Part shown: positions 5,963 through 13,311 of the stretch, piece after piece
How positions within the stretch are numbered: the first letter of the stretch is position 1
How the letters are laid out: each line of letters starts with the position of its first letter
DNA from: Armatimonadota bacterium
GTDB lineage: Bacteria > Armatimonadota > Zipacnadia > Zipacnadales > FEN-943
Length of the DNA: 13,311 nt
Direction of reading: 5' to 3'
Assembly: GCA_029777735.1 (NCBI GenBank)
Contig: JAKORR010000977.1
Location: 1 to 13,311, forward strand
Notes under the pieces: generated by a model
Database searches by the model: none
Seen by the model: the letters and a program-made list of their open reading frames with translations, nothing else
What the model was told of the DNA's origin: nothing
Made by a program: the position numbers and the translations under genes

Positions 5963-8900
5963 CTACTGGCCAAGGCTCAGTTCGCCAAAGCGGGCGGGGG
6001 TGTGGAATCCGCCAAGGGTAGGCGACCAGCAGGTTGCGGCTCCCGTATCGGCTTCTTCGCGCCCGAAGTTTGCCCGCCATATACCCGAAGCCGTTCCTCC
6101 CACTGCCTTTAGCGGCACCGCCATCTCCACTACCCAGCCACCGTCCATGCGCCCACTGGCGGCCTGCCACTGCCCTTCCCAGCTCGGGTCCAAGCCAAGT
6201 TGACACCGGGCATCGTAGCGCGCACCAGCGGCGTTGACCGCAAGATGGTAGTAGGCTGTGCTGCCTGGCGGCTGCAGGAACACTTCTACGCTGTCATCCT
6301 CCCACACGGGCACGTCCTGGCCGCTGTGGGTTGCCTGAGGCTCAGTTTGGCCCCAGCAGAGGAAGGCCAGGTACAGATTCGCACCGTCGTGCCCGGCTAA
6401 GACCGCCGTCGGTCTAGCTGCAGGCTTGCCGTCAGCAGCCCCCAGGAAGGGCTCCAACCGTGCCGCACCTGCCCACTCGCCGTCTGCCTCCTCCGCCTCG
6501 ACTCGTCCATCAACTCTCGGCGCGGCAGCGAGGCGTGGGCATGCGGCGCCCGCCACAAGAGGCACCTCGATCGTCCCCTCCACGCCGCCGCCATCGGTCG
6601 TCTCAGCCCGCCACAACACTACTGCCTTGCCTCCCGCACGGAGCAGTTCAGGTATTGCCGCGGCAAAGGCACTAGGCAAGGGCAGCTCGACCTGCTGAAC
6701 CGCTCCCGGCACCACGGCCGCCTTGGCTGTGACCGGCTCGAAGGGGATCTCCCTCTCGTCCACCCTCGCCTGAGCCGTTAGCTTTATCTCCGCGCCCGGC
6801 AACCAGCTTTGCAGGGAGAGACTCAAGCTTCGTCGCACGGGGCTGATCGGCATCGCGCCTTGCACCTCGGCGACCGGGTGCAGTCTGGCCGTGATACGCC
6901 GAGGCAGCCATAACAACTGCCCGTTCTGTGTGAAAACGCCCTCGACCAGCACGTCCTGCCATCCCCAGGGAGCCTGCTCGGGCATAGACGCCGGCATCAC
7001 GACTTCCTGTTCTTCCCCTAGGCTCAGCGACACTGGTTCGGCCTCTGCTCCGCCCTGCACCGCCACCGTCAGTCCACTGACGGCGCCACGGTCCGCTCTT
7101 ACTCTGCAGGCTAGCAAGAGCTCGCGGCCACGTGTCGCGTCGACGAAGGGCAGCTCCGCTGGCCCATGCAGCGTGACACCCGATAGTATCTCAATGCCTC
7201 TGCCCAGGCAGTCGGCGAAATCCTCCACCGGTAGCAGGAGGCATCGGCGAAGGTGCTCGCCCTCCAGGCTTGTGGCTGTTTCCCTGAGACGACGGTAGGT
7301 CTCGCGTTGCGCTGTGGCCAGCCGCAGACTTGCCGCTGCGTCCATCCGGGCCAGGCGTTGGTTCCAGTCGGCTGCGGCCTTTCGGGCGGTCTCGGCCAAG
7401 GTCGGCAGCGCATCGACCGCCTGCTGTTCCGTCTCGGGAAGGACCTCGATGTCGTCGATCTCCACCTCTCCCCACGGGCCGCCGAAAAGAAACTGGAAGA
7501 AGCCTGTGCTGTGCTCGTCAGGGACCGTGAACACGCGCTCGTAGGTGGCTTCCTTGCCGTCTGTCGGTTGTAAGTCCCTGAAGTAAATATACTGGTCCTG
7601 CGCCCAGTTGCCGTCGGGGCCCTTCACGCCAAACCGCGGTGTGACGGTTCCCGTGGCACCCTCGGGGCGCTTCCAGCGGTAGCTGAAGCGCAGCCTATAC
7701 GAGCGCCCACCCGCCAAGACCAAGTTCTGATGAAGCGCCTGAGAGGCATCGTCGCCCAGGCTAACGGCCCGCAGACTCCACTTGCCTCCCAGCGGCCGAT
7801 CTCCCGATACGGTAACCTCACAGGAACGAGCTAGGGGCGGTTGGTTCAGGCCCCAGCCTTGGAGCTTCTGCTCGAAGTCGCCGTTGGAGAGCTTGTCTTT
7901 TCCCTTGGCGGCGCACCAGTCTGCTTCGATCGCCACGCGTTCCAGGAAGCGCTGGGCTTCTTTCAGCCAAAGGCTCGCCAGCGCCTCGCGCGAACCCAGA
8001 GCCACCACCTCCGTCGAGTCCGGCGGCATCGGCAGCTCGGTGCGCACGCGCCCTGTCGTGCCGCCCGCGCTCAGCTCCGCCTCCCGGTCAGCAAGCAACA
8101 GCCAACCCACTGGCCTGGTGCCGCGTACCTCACCCGCCTCGACAAGGCCCAGTGCCTCAAGGTCCGCCTCGACCCTTGCCGTGACCTTAGCCGCGCCAGC
8201 GTTGCGCAACGCCACGAAGGCGACAGGACCTGCGGCCGTGCGCGTTGGCCCGTAGCGCTCTACCAGCACGTCCTTGCGATCCGTCCACGCCCCAGTAATA
8301 GGTTGCCAACCGGCCTCGTCCAGCCACGTGATCACCGGCTCATAGACCCGGAACAAGGGCCGTGAGGGCTCATAGGCCGCCGGGTTGTCGAAGCTGCCCG
8401 TGCCGGGGTGCACGGCGTAGAATAAGCAGCGTTGCAGGCCGCGCTCTTTGTCCTCCCAAGGCCTTTTTGGATCAACGAAGCTGTAGTCCATCCAGCTCAG
8501 GGGCTTCGTATACCCATAGGCTCTCAGGTATTGGTAGTACTCATCCGCAGCCAGTCCACAGGATCGTGTCTCACCCGCCCCGATCATGTCCAATAGGTGA
8601 CAGAAGAACTGCATATACGGGCGGAAGGTGTTGCCAATCAGGAACTCTTTGCGCTCTTTCATCTGCTCGGCAAGCTGCGCTGCGAACTCGTAGCAGGCGA
8701 AGGCGTGCAGTTGTGCTGGCCCCTTGGCCTGGAAGCTCGCCACCAGTGGCACATCGGCATACCGCCAGTGATCGCGCCGGAAGTTCTCATTATAGAAGCC
8801 CATAAAGCTCGCAATGCTGTCCAGGTACACGCCTGCCAGCTTGCCGCCCCTACTCTTCGCGACCTCATAGGCGGGGGCCAGTTCCACTTGCCAGGTGATG

Positions 8901-10108
8901 GTCGCTCTGTTGGGCTTCGGCAAATCTGGGTCGGGGTTGAGGGTCAGATTGCTAATCCAGTCGCCGGGCGACCACTCGTCGGTCCAGTGACGCCAGACCC
9001 AGCTTCCGTCCTGCCGCTCGATGGCAGAGTTGACGTTAGCTTGGGCGATCTCGCGTCGCAGACCAAAGTGCCTATCGCGTTGGTCGGCCGGAGCCTGCAG
9101 ATCGTCCAGCACGCTGCGCCGCAGTTCTTCCGCGCTCAACAGCGGCGCCTCCTCTCCATAGCGTGGCTTGCCGTCCAGCGTCGGGCGAGCGCCGAAGTGC
9201 TCATACTTGCCCCAGCACTCGGTATAAACGAAGGGAAGGATGCCGTGAGCGCAGTCGTAATCTGCTCGCCACTGGCCACCTTCGTCGAACCGCAGACCAA
9301 AGTCCCACGGGCAGGCCATGGTCTCAGGCGCAAAGCCCAACAGCCAGATGCCGCCTTCTCCGACGCGCCGCTCCACATAGGCCGGGTAGCGCTCGTAGTA
9401 ACGCCGCAGCGCGTCTCGGAAGCCCCACTTGGGATCGTGCCTATACGCCAGCACCCGGAAGTCCGCCAGCGCCGGGAGCTTGGCTGCGTCCTGCGAGAGG
9501 CCCAGGTCGATCTCGGCCTCCAGCCGCTGCCGTTCGGCGTCGTAAGTCAGGCGGAAGGACCGGGGCTCGTGCAGGGGCACCGCCAGCGACACGCCTGCCT
9601 GTGGCCCTGTGATGGCACAGAAGGGGTACATGGAGATTCGCCGTCCCAGGGACCAGTCCGCCACCTTGGAGTACTGCTTGCCCGTCTCGATAGAGCGTCC
9701 GGCGACAGCATCGTCCCACCACGTCCAACCCACCGCCGCCACAGGCAGCGATACCTTTACCACCACGGCTCTGTCGCGCGGCGGGGTGGCTAGAAGGGCA
9801 CAATAGATCTCGCCCATCCCACCGTCTGCTCGCGCCCAGCCTGTGAAGGCCAAGCCAGCGATCTCGCCTTGAAAGCCGTCCGCCGTGGCGCTCACCGGCA
9901 CGGTAACAAAGCCCTTATCCTCGCTCAAGTCGCGCACCTGCAACCAGTCCGCGACAGGGCCGATTCTTGCGCCGTCGAGACTCAGCACTAGGCCTTCTCG
10001 CGTGAAGTCAGCAGCGACGTCGCCCCAGACCCGCCAAGGCAGCCCTACCAGCGCGAGCACCGACAGTGCTACGCAGGTCAAGTTCCGGATCCGTAGAAGC
10101 AAGGACAC
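5963..10108 (-). CDS. Very large secreted glycoside-hydrolase-like protein with two carbohydrate-binding-type domains
   Basis: A 1381-residue protein numbered from GTG at 10108. Residues 1-29 are a signal peptide (LLLRIRNL, hydrophobic core, end VWG). An N-terminal beta-sandwich spans about 30-225. A probable TIM barrel follows at about 230-620, with WLLGFAPE, GILPFVYTECWGKYEHFG, LAGVYLDSIASF (Asp430 is a plausible active-site acid) and KPLSWMDYSF. A jelly-roll like CBM4/9 at about 739-892 begins KLSNGDFEQ and ends EVEIDDIEVLPE. A helical stretch (about 893-970) and a beta-rich region lead to a CBM9-like domain (about 1190-1381) with WEDDSVEVFLQ and the end FGELSLGQ. It probably degrades or debranches a polysaccharide outside the cytoplasm. 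The barrel fits no family I can name, so the catalytic pair is unassigned. It is 43 nt after the URO-D-family gene. A longer reading from ATG 10177 would overlap that gene. Confidence 0.85.
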   Translation of the reverse strand: MSLLLRIRNLTCVALSVLALVGLPWRVWGDVAADFTREGLVLSLDGARIGPVADWLQVRDLSEDKGFVTVPVSATADGFQGEIAGLAFTGWARADGGMGEIYCALLATPPRDRAVVVKVSLPVAAVGWTWWDDAVAGRSIETGKQYSKVADWSLGRRISMYPFCAITGPQAGVSLAVPLHEPRSFRLTYDAERQRLEAEIDLGLSQDAAKLPALADFRVLAYRHDPKWGFRDALRRYYERYPAYVERRVGEGGIWLLGFAPETMACPWDFGLRFDEGGQWRADYDCAHGILPFVYTECWGKYEHFGARPTLDGKPRYGEEAPLLSAEELRRSVLDDLQAPADQRDRHFGLRREIAQANVNSAIERQDGSWVWRHWTDEWSPGDWISNLTLNPDPDLPKPNRATITWQVELAPAYEVAKSRGGKLAGVYLDSIASFMGFYNENFRRDHWRYADVPLVASFQAKGPAQLHAFACYEFAAQLAEQMKERKEFLIGNTFRPYMQFFCHLLDMIGAGETRSCGLAADEYYQYLRAYGYTKPLSWMDYSFVDPKRPWEDKERGLQRCLFYAVHPGTGSFDNPAAYEPSRPLFRVYEPVITWLDEAGWQPITGAWTDRKDVLVERYGPTRTAAGPVAFVALRNAGAAKVTARVEADLEALGLVEAGEVRGTRPVGWLLLADREAELSAGGTTGRVRTELPMPPDSTEVVALGSREALASLWLKEAQRFLERVAIEADWCAAKGKDKLSNGDFEQKLQGWGLNQPPLARSCEVTVSGDRPLGGKWSLRAVSLGDDASQALHQNLVLAGGRSYRLRFSYRWKRPEGATGTVTPRFGVKGPDGNWAQDQYIYFRDLQPTDGKEATYERVFTVPDEHSTGFFQFLFGGPWGEVEIDDIEVLPETEQQAVDALPTLAETARKAAADWNQRLARMDAAASLRLATAQRETYRRLRETATSLEGEHLRRCLLLPVEDFADCLGRGIEILSGVTLHGPAELPFVDATRGRELLLACRVRADRGAVSGLTVAVQGGAEAEPVSLSLGEEQEVVMPASMPEQAPWGWQDVLVEGVFTQNGQLLWLPRRITARLHPVAEVQGAMPISPVRRSLSLSLQSWLPGAEIKLTAQARVDEREIPFEPVTAKAAVVPGAVQQVELPLPSAFAAAIPELLRAGGKAVVLWRAETTDGGGVEGTIEVPLVAGAACPRLAAAPRVDGRVEAEEADGEWAGAARLEPFLGAADGKPAARPTAVLAGHDGANLYLAFLCWGQTEPQATHSGQDVPVWEDDSVEVFLQPPGSTAYYHLAVNAAGARYDARCQLGLDPSWEGQWQAASGRMDGGWVVEMAVPLKAVGGTASGIWRANFGREEADTGAATCWSPTLGGFHTPARFGELSLGQ

Positions 10109-10113
10109 AGCTC

Positions 10114-10120
10114 TCACCTT
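10114..10120 (-). promoter_or_regulatory. Ribosome binding site supporting a GTG start for the large glycosidase-like gene
   Basis: AAGGTGA on the minus strand lies 5 nt before GTG at 10108-10106. This start puts a clean signal peptide at the N-terminus and avoids a 26-bp overlap with the upstream gene. The GTG at 10117 lies within the site and is a less likely start. Confidence 0.5.
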
Positions 10121-10151
10121 CTGTCCATTTTCTGGGCCGGACGCGCGGGCG

Positions 10152-11294
10152 TCAGCGGTTGTCCCGAATCGTCTCAAGCATCGCTAGAATATTCTCGGGC
10201 GGTGTGCCCGGCACCGGATAGTTGGACACACCTACGATGACCCCCTGCAACTCCCTGGCGGATTCCAAGGCGTCGAGAGCCTGCGCTACAACGTCGTCAC
10301 GCGTTCCCAAGTGGAGGGTCTGGGACGCAAGGCCCCCCAGCAGTGTCAGCCTGGGGAAGCGCTCCCTCAGCAGTCGCAGGTCCATGCCCGCGAGGCGATC
10401 GATTTCGTAGAAGCCATCCACACCTGACCGTCCGAAGAGGTCATCGGCCACGGGCCAGAGGTTCCCGTCCGAGGCAAAGAGGTGGTAGCAGCCCACCTTA
10501 TGGCAAGCCTCGGAGACTCGTTGCAACCGCGGCAACACCAGCTCGTGGAAGGCCCGCGGGGAGTACATTGGGCCGCTGTTCCCGGCGAAGTCCCCGCCGC
10601 CGCGCAAGTACCGTATGCCAATGTCAGCCATCACGGCCGCATTGCGTTCCGCGCACGCCGCGGTCACGTCCAGATAGCGCGCCACTAAGTCTGGCCGCAT
10701 CACCATTGCCATCAGCCACTCCGCTGTCTGGGGTATCCCCACGCCGACGCCCGCGCCCGCCACGGCATACTCTTCTCCTCGCGTGTCCTGGGCCCGAGCA
10801 TAGGTCTCGAAGCTCGCGCGGCTCGGGTTATACCTCTCCAGTTCTTTCTCGCTTTGCTCGACCAACCTCTCGAGGTCCTCGATTGTGGTCGGCGGGCGTG
10901 GGCTCTTGTCAACCACCTGGAACATTTCGCTCAGCGGGTCGAAGCGACGCACTTCCCAGAGACCTTCGGGATCGCCGTACAGAAAGGTGTGCTCATCCAG
11001 TCGCCTCGTGGGCTTCACCGGATAGCGCCAATACTCGGGCCGGATCATGTCCTGCCTCGCCGCTAGACTCACGGCAAGGGCGTCCTGAAAGGACCGCTCG
11101 ATGAACTCCGCGTGGGCTTCAGGCCCTTGCCAGAGAGCGCAAGCTTCGCGCCACTGCTGGATGCCGCCGCCGACATAGGCCTCGCGCCCTAACACCACTC
11201 GCGCGGCCCACGCTGACCACCCGCCGTGATAGATGGGAATGCGGTCGGCCGGTCGATGCTCGAAGGCAGCTTGCACTCGTTCGCGCGGGAGCAT
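10152..11294 (-). CDS. Uroporphyrinogen-decarboxylase (URO-D) family protein, not a housekeeping HemE
   Basis: A 380-residue cytoplasmic protein of the URO-D/methyltransferase superfamily, which includes HemE and cobamide-dependent methyltransferases such as MtaA and CmuA. The N-terminus RERVQAAFEHRPADRIPI is the family entry motif. GGGDFAGNSGPMYSPRAFHE (232-251), YHLFASDGNLWPVADDL (270-286) and TPPENILAMLE (364-374) mark the late-barrel strands and C-terminus of this subfamily. The His-x-Cys zinc site of the cobamide methyltransferases is not seen: the equivalent segment reads HLFASDGN. Genuine HemE genes normally sit with other haem genes, and there are none here. Linked paralogues are common beside secreted carbohydrate-active proteins in Armatimonadota-type genomes, but their reaction is unknown. 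It leads a two-gene operon with the glycosidase-like gene. Confidence 0.87.
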   Translation of the reverse strand: MLPRERVQAAFEHRPADRIPIYHGGWSAWAARVVLGREAYVGGGIQQWREACALWQGPEAHAEFIERSFQDALAVSLAARQDMIRPEYWRYPVKPTRRLDEHTFLYGDPEGLWEVRRFDPLSEMFQVVDKSPRPPTTIEDLERLVEQSEKELERYNPSRASFETYARAQDTRGEEYAVAGAGVGVGIPQTAEWLMAMVMRPDLVARYLDVTAACAERNAAVMADIGIRYLRGGGDFAGNSGPMYSPRAFHELVLPRLQRVSEACHKVGCYHLFASDGNLWPVADDLFGRSGVDGFYEIDRLAGMDLRLLRERFPRLTLLGGLASQTLHLGTRDDVVAQALDALESARELQGVIVGVSNYPVPGTPPENILAMLETIRDNR

Positions 11295-11380
11295 GGTCAG
11301 CTATCACCAAGGGCCTTTTCGGTCCACGCAGGTGCTTTCCTGCCGCGTCAGGGATTCTTAGGGCACTGCGCCGCGGCTAC

Positions 11381-11424
11381 GGATTCGCTGGAGGAAATCC
11401 TTCGCCGATAGCGAAAATTTTTTT
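11381..11424 (+). terminator. Terminator or attenuator-like hairpins upstream of the ion channel gene
   Basis: GGATT/AATCC (11381-11385 and 11396-11400) is followed at once by TTCGC/GCGAA (11401-11405 and 11411-11415) and a run of seven T (11418-11424). The second hairpin plus T-run has the form of an intrinsic terminator, 24 bases before the channel start. An earlier TTCGC at 11384-11388 could pair with the same GCGAA instead, which would break the terminator. No plus-strand gene precedes it, so it would act as an attenuator; alternatively the A/T tract is simply promoter DNA for the divergent genes. Confidence 0.4.
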
Positions 11425-11448
11425 ACGCACATCTCGGGGGGGAGGGCT

Positions 11449-12513
11449 ATGGTGAAGCCGGCCCGCAAGAGAAGACTTGACCACTGCCTGCACTATGTGC
11501 GCGCGGCCTGGTACAGCACCCGGCTCCTCACGCTCATGTGTCTGTGCCTCACAGGTGCTCTGGTGGCCGCGGGCGTTGTTTGGCTCGCGGAGCGCCACGT
11601 TCCTGATAGCCCCTACCAGACCTACGCGGGGACGATTCGGGGAATTGCAGTGCTGCTCTTCTCCGGCTGGGATGTGTCGCCGCCCGCGACACCCGTTGGG
11701 TTCTGGGGCGCCTTCATTACGCTGTTGTTCGGCGTTACCTTCGTTGCGACCATGACCGCCGAGATAGCTGCCTCGTGGATCGAGGAGCGCCTCAACAAGA
11801 GGGGGGAGGTACATGCCGTGAAAGCCACGGACCATATCCTCGTGTGCAACAACAGCCCGCATCTGCGCCTGGTGATCAATCAGTTCATGCATCCCGACTG
11901 CCCCACTGACGCCACCCTAGTGGTGCTGGCTGACGACTGCCCAAAGGACCTAATGGGGCTGATGCGCGTGGTTTTCGTCAGGGGCGATCCCACGGACGAC
12001 GAAGCCTTGCTGCGCGCGGGCGTTGAGCGTGCCCAGGCTGCCATCATTCTCGCGGTGGACCCAGCCGACCCGGCGGGATCAGACTCTCGCTCGGTGCTGA
12101 CCGCCCTGGCCGTCGAGGCCCTCAACCCGGCTGTCTACACTGTCGTCGAGATTATCAACCCGTCCCACGTGAAACACCTAGCCCACGCCAAGGTAGATGA
12201 GGTCATCGCAGCCAGCAACCTAGGTGCCAAACTGGCGGTCCAGGCCTCCCTCCATCCGGGGCTTGCGCGGTTCGTCGACAGCCTGCTTACCTTCGACGAC
12301 AATGGCGAGTTCTACACCGCGGCCCTGCCGCCCCAGTATGCTGGGCTCACCGTGAACGAAGTCCTGCAACGACTGCATAGCGAGTACGGCTGCATCCTTC
12401 TCGGCGCGCTGCGCGAAGGCGAGATGCACCTCCTCACTTCGGCCGACGAAAGGCTTGGCGCGGGCGACACGGTCTTCTTCCTGGCCCTCAGACCACCAGA
12501 GTTCATGCGTTAA
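11449..12513 (+). CDS. Two-helix ion channel with RCK domains, CASTOR/POLLUX-like, atypical pore
   Basis: A 354-residue inner-membrane channel. A basic N-terminus precedes TM1 (about 25-46), a pore-loop segment (about 62-84) and TM2 (about 86-108). A regulatory N-domain (about 127-245) has GDPTDDEALLRAGVERAQAAIIL, the RCK/TrkA-N pattern that follows the acidic loop. The C-domain (about 248-350) has EVIAASNLGAKLAVQASLHPG and ends in a TrkA-C-like region. The potassium filter TVGYG is absent: the loop reads LLFSGWDVSPPATPVG. The RCK nucleotide loop lacks GxGxxG and reads LVCNNSPHLR. The C-domain motifs resemble CASTOR/POLLUX channels of plants and their bacterial relatives. Ion selectivity cannot be inferred. 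A G-rich site with GGAGG lies just before ATG 11449. It is divergent from the URO-D-family gene. Confidence 0.87.
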   Translation: MVKPARKRRLDHCLHYVRAAWYSTRLLTLMCLCLTGALVAAGVVWLAERHVPDSPYQTYAGTIRGIAVLLFSGWDVSPPATPVGFWGAFITLLFGVTFVATMTAEIAASWIEERLNKRGEVHAVKATDHILVCNNSPHLRLVINQFMHPDCPTDATLVVLADDCPKDLMGLMRVVFVRGDPTDDEALLRAGVERAQAAIILAVDPADPAGSDSRSVLTALAVEALNPAVYTVVEIINPSHVKHLAHAKVDEVIAASNLGAKLAVQASLHPGLARFVDSLLTFDDNGEFYTAALPPQYAGLTVNEVLQRLHSEYGCILLGALREGEMHLLTSADERLGAGDTVFFLALRPPEFMR

Positions 12514-12597
12514 AGCGGCAAGGCGCTCGCTCGCTATGGATCCTTGGGGCTGTCCTGGCTCACGGCTGAGGCGCTTGAGGAGGAGGGCTTCCACTAC

Positions 12598-13311
12598 CTA
12601 CTCCGCGGGTCCCGACACGACCGGGGCGTAAAGCATGGCCAGCCGTCGCCTGTAGGTGTCCAGGCTGAACTCCCCTTCCGCGTACCGCCGGGCGGCGCCT
12701 CCCAGGCGGGAGCGAAGCTCGCAGTCGGTAGCCAAGCGTGTCAAGGCCTGAGCCATCTCGCGCCAGTCACCTAGGGGCACCAGAATCCCGGTCACGCCAT
12801 GCTCCAGGAAACCGCTGGGGCCGATAGTAGCCGTGCTGACCACAGCTTTGCCCGCAGTCATAGCTTCCTTGACGGCCACGGCGTCGGTTTCTTGCCAAGA
12901 TGGCTGAACGTATACGTCAAAGAGTGACAGAAAGCGCGGGAAGTCATCCCGCTGTCCGGCGAAGACCACCCGGTCAGCCACACCCAGCCGGTAGCACAGA
13001 TCCTCCACGGCAGGACGATGCTTCCCCTCCCCCACCAGCACCAGTTGGGCCGTCTTCCGCACTTCCCCGAGGGCAGCAAAGGCACGCACCAGCACCTCTT
13101 GGCCCTTCAGGCTCCCGAAGCCGCCAACGTTGCCGATGATGAAGCTGTCGGCAGCCAGGCCTAGCTCCGAGGCCAGAGCGACGTCCTTGGGGGCGGGCGA
13201 GAAGCGCTTAGTATCCACAGGGTTTGGGAGCAAGAAGAGCCGCTCGGAGCTGTAGCCGCACCACCGCTGGTACAATCGTCCTAGGCCCTCGGAAACCACA
13301 ACCACGCGATC
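12598..13311 (-). CDS. GT4-family glycosyltransferase, C-terminal part (5' end outside window)
   Basis: 237 codons are visible and the frame stays open to the right edge, so the N-terminal Rossmann domain lies outside. The visible part starts DRVVVVSEGLGRLY, the usual end of that first domain. It then shows LLPNPVDTKRFSP, IIGNVGGFGSLKGQEVLVRAF, LVLVGEGKHRPAVEDL and VVFAGQRDDFPRFLSLFDVYVQPSWQETDAVAVKEAMTAGKAVVST. The last segment holds the E-x7-E retaining-transferase motif (ETDAVAVKE) that binds the sugar nucleotide. The enzyme adds a sugar to a glycan or lipid, probably for envelope polysaccharide. The acceptor cannot be inferred. It converges on the ion channel gene across 84 bases with no clear terminator. 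An in-frame GTG at 13305 is unlikely to be the true start. Confidence 0.88.
   Translation of the reverse strand, partial: DRVVVVSEGLGRLYQRWCGYSSERLFLLPNPVDTKRFSPAPKDVALASELGLAADSFIIGNVGGFGSLKGQEVLVRAFAALGEVRKTAQLVLVGEGKHRPAVEDLCYRLGVADRVVFAGQRDDFPRFLSLFDVYVQPSWQETDAVAVKEAMTAGKAVVSTATIGPSGFLEHGVTGILVPLGDWREMAQALTRLATDCELRSRLGGAARRYAEGEFSLDTYRRRLAMLYAPVVSGPAE

Noticed and set aside
8597..9793. Plus-strand open frame of 398 codons
   Set aside because: It is antisense to the large glycosidase-like gene and has no domain. Long antisense frames are common in GC-rich coding DNA.
10109..10177. Longer start of the glycosidase-like gene at ATG 10177
   Set aside because: It overlaps the URO-D-family gene, puts 23 polar residues before the signal peptide, and lacks a ribosome binding site.
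13303..13305. GTG as true start of the glycosyltransferase
   Set aside because: The frame stays open to the window edge and the residues before it (D-R) continue the family motif. The protein would otherwise lack its first domain.

Overview
The window is a GC-rich stretch of bacterial chromosome with seven protein-coding genes. The gene mix is a secreted beta-helix protein, a very large secreted glycosidase-like protein, a uroporphyrinogen-decarboxylase-family protein and a zinc-less medium-chain dehydrogenase. This resembles polysaccharide-degrading lineages such as Armatimonadota, Hydrogenedentes or Planctomycetes. That placement is inference from gene content; there is no rRNA or other marker gene to fix it. 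I found no mobile element, tRNA or rRNA.

Layout. Left end (1-110): non-coding, with one short palindrome. 111-2858 (minus): exported right-handed beta-helix protein with a proline-rich linker and a C-terminal CBM9-like domain. 2859-3039: divergent intergenic region with a strong palindromic operator candidate (TTGTAGTACAA plus a second half-site). 3040-4038 (plus): NAD(P)-type medium-chain dehydrogenase lacking the usual zinc ligands. 4039-4685: a 647-base gene-free region. Its left part holds four copies of a 28-30 bp hairpin-forming repeat at an exact 61-bp period; its right part looks like a structured leader or promoter for the next gene. 4686-5681 (plus): QueG-like iron-sulfur protein. 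5682-5962: convergent intergenic region with small hairpins only. 5963-10108 (minus): 1381-residue secreted glycoside-hydrolase-like protein. 10152-11294 (minus): URO-D-family protein, 43 nt upstream of the glycosidase-like gene and probably cotranscribed with it. 11295-11448: divergent intergenic region with a terminator or attenuator-like hairpin. 11449-12513 (plus): two-helix ion channel with RCK domains and an atypical pore. 12598-13311 (minus): C-terminal part of a GT4 glycosyltransferase that runs off the right edge.

How they may work together. The two secreted minus-strand proteins end in the same kind of CBM9-like domain, with closely similar final residues. They are probably parts of one extracellular glycan-degrading programme. 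The URO-D-family protein and the dehydrogenase could handle released products in the cytoplasm. This is inference; no substrate can be read from the sequence. The ion channel and glycosyltransferase look unrelated to that programme.

The most unusual items are the 61-bp-period CRISPR-like array without cas genes, the TTGTA-type operator, the non-canonical channel pore, and the large uncharacterised glycosidase-like protein with its URO-D partner.
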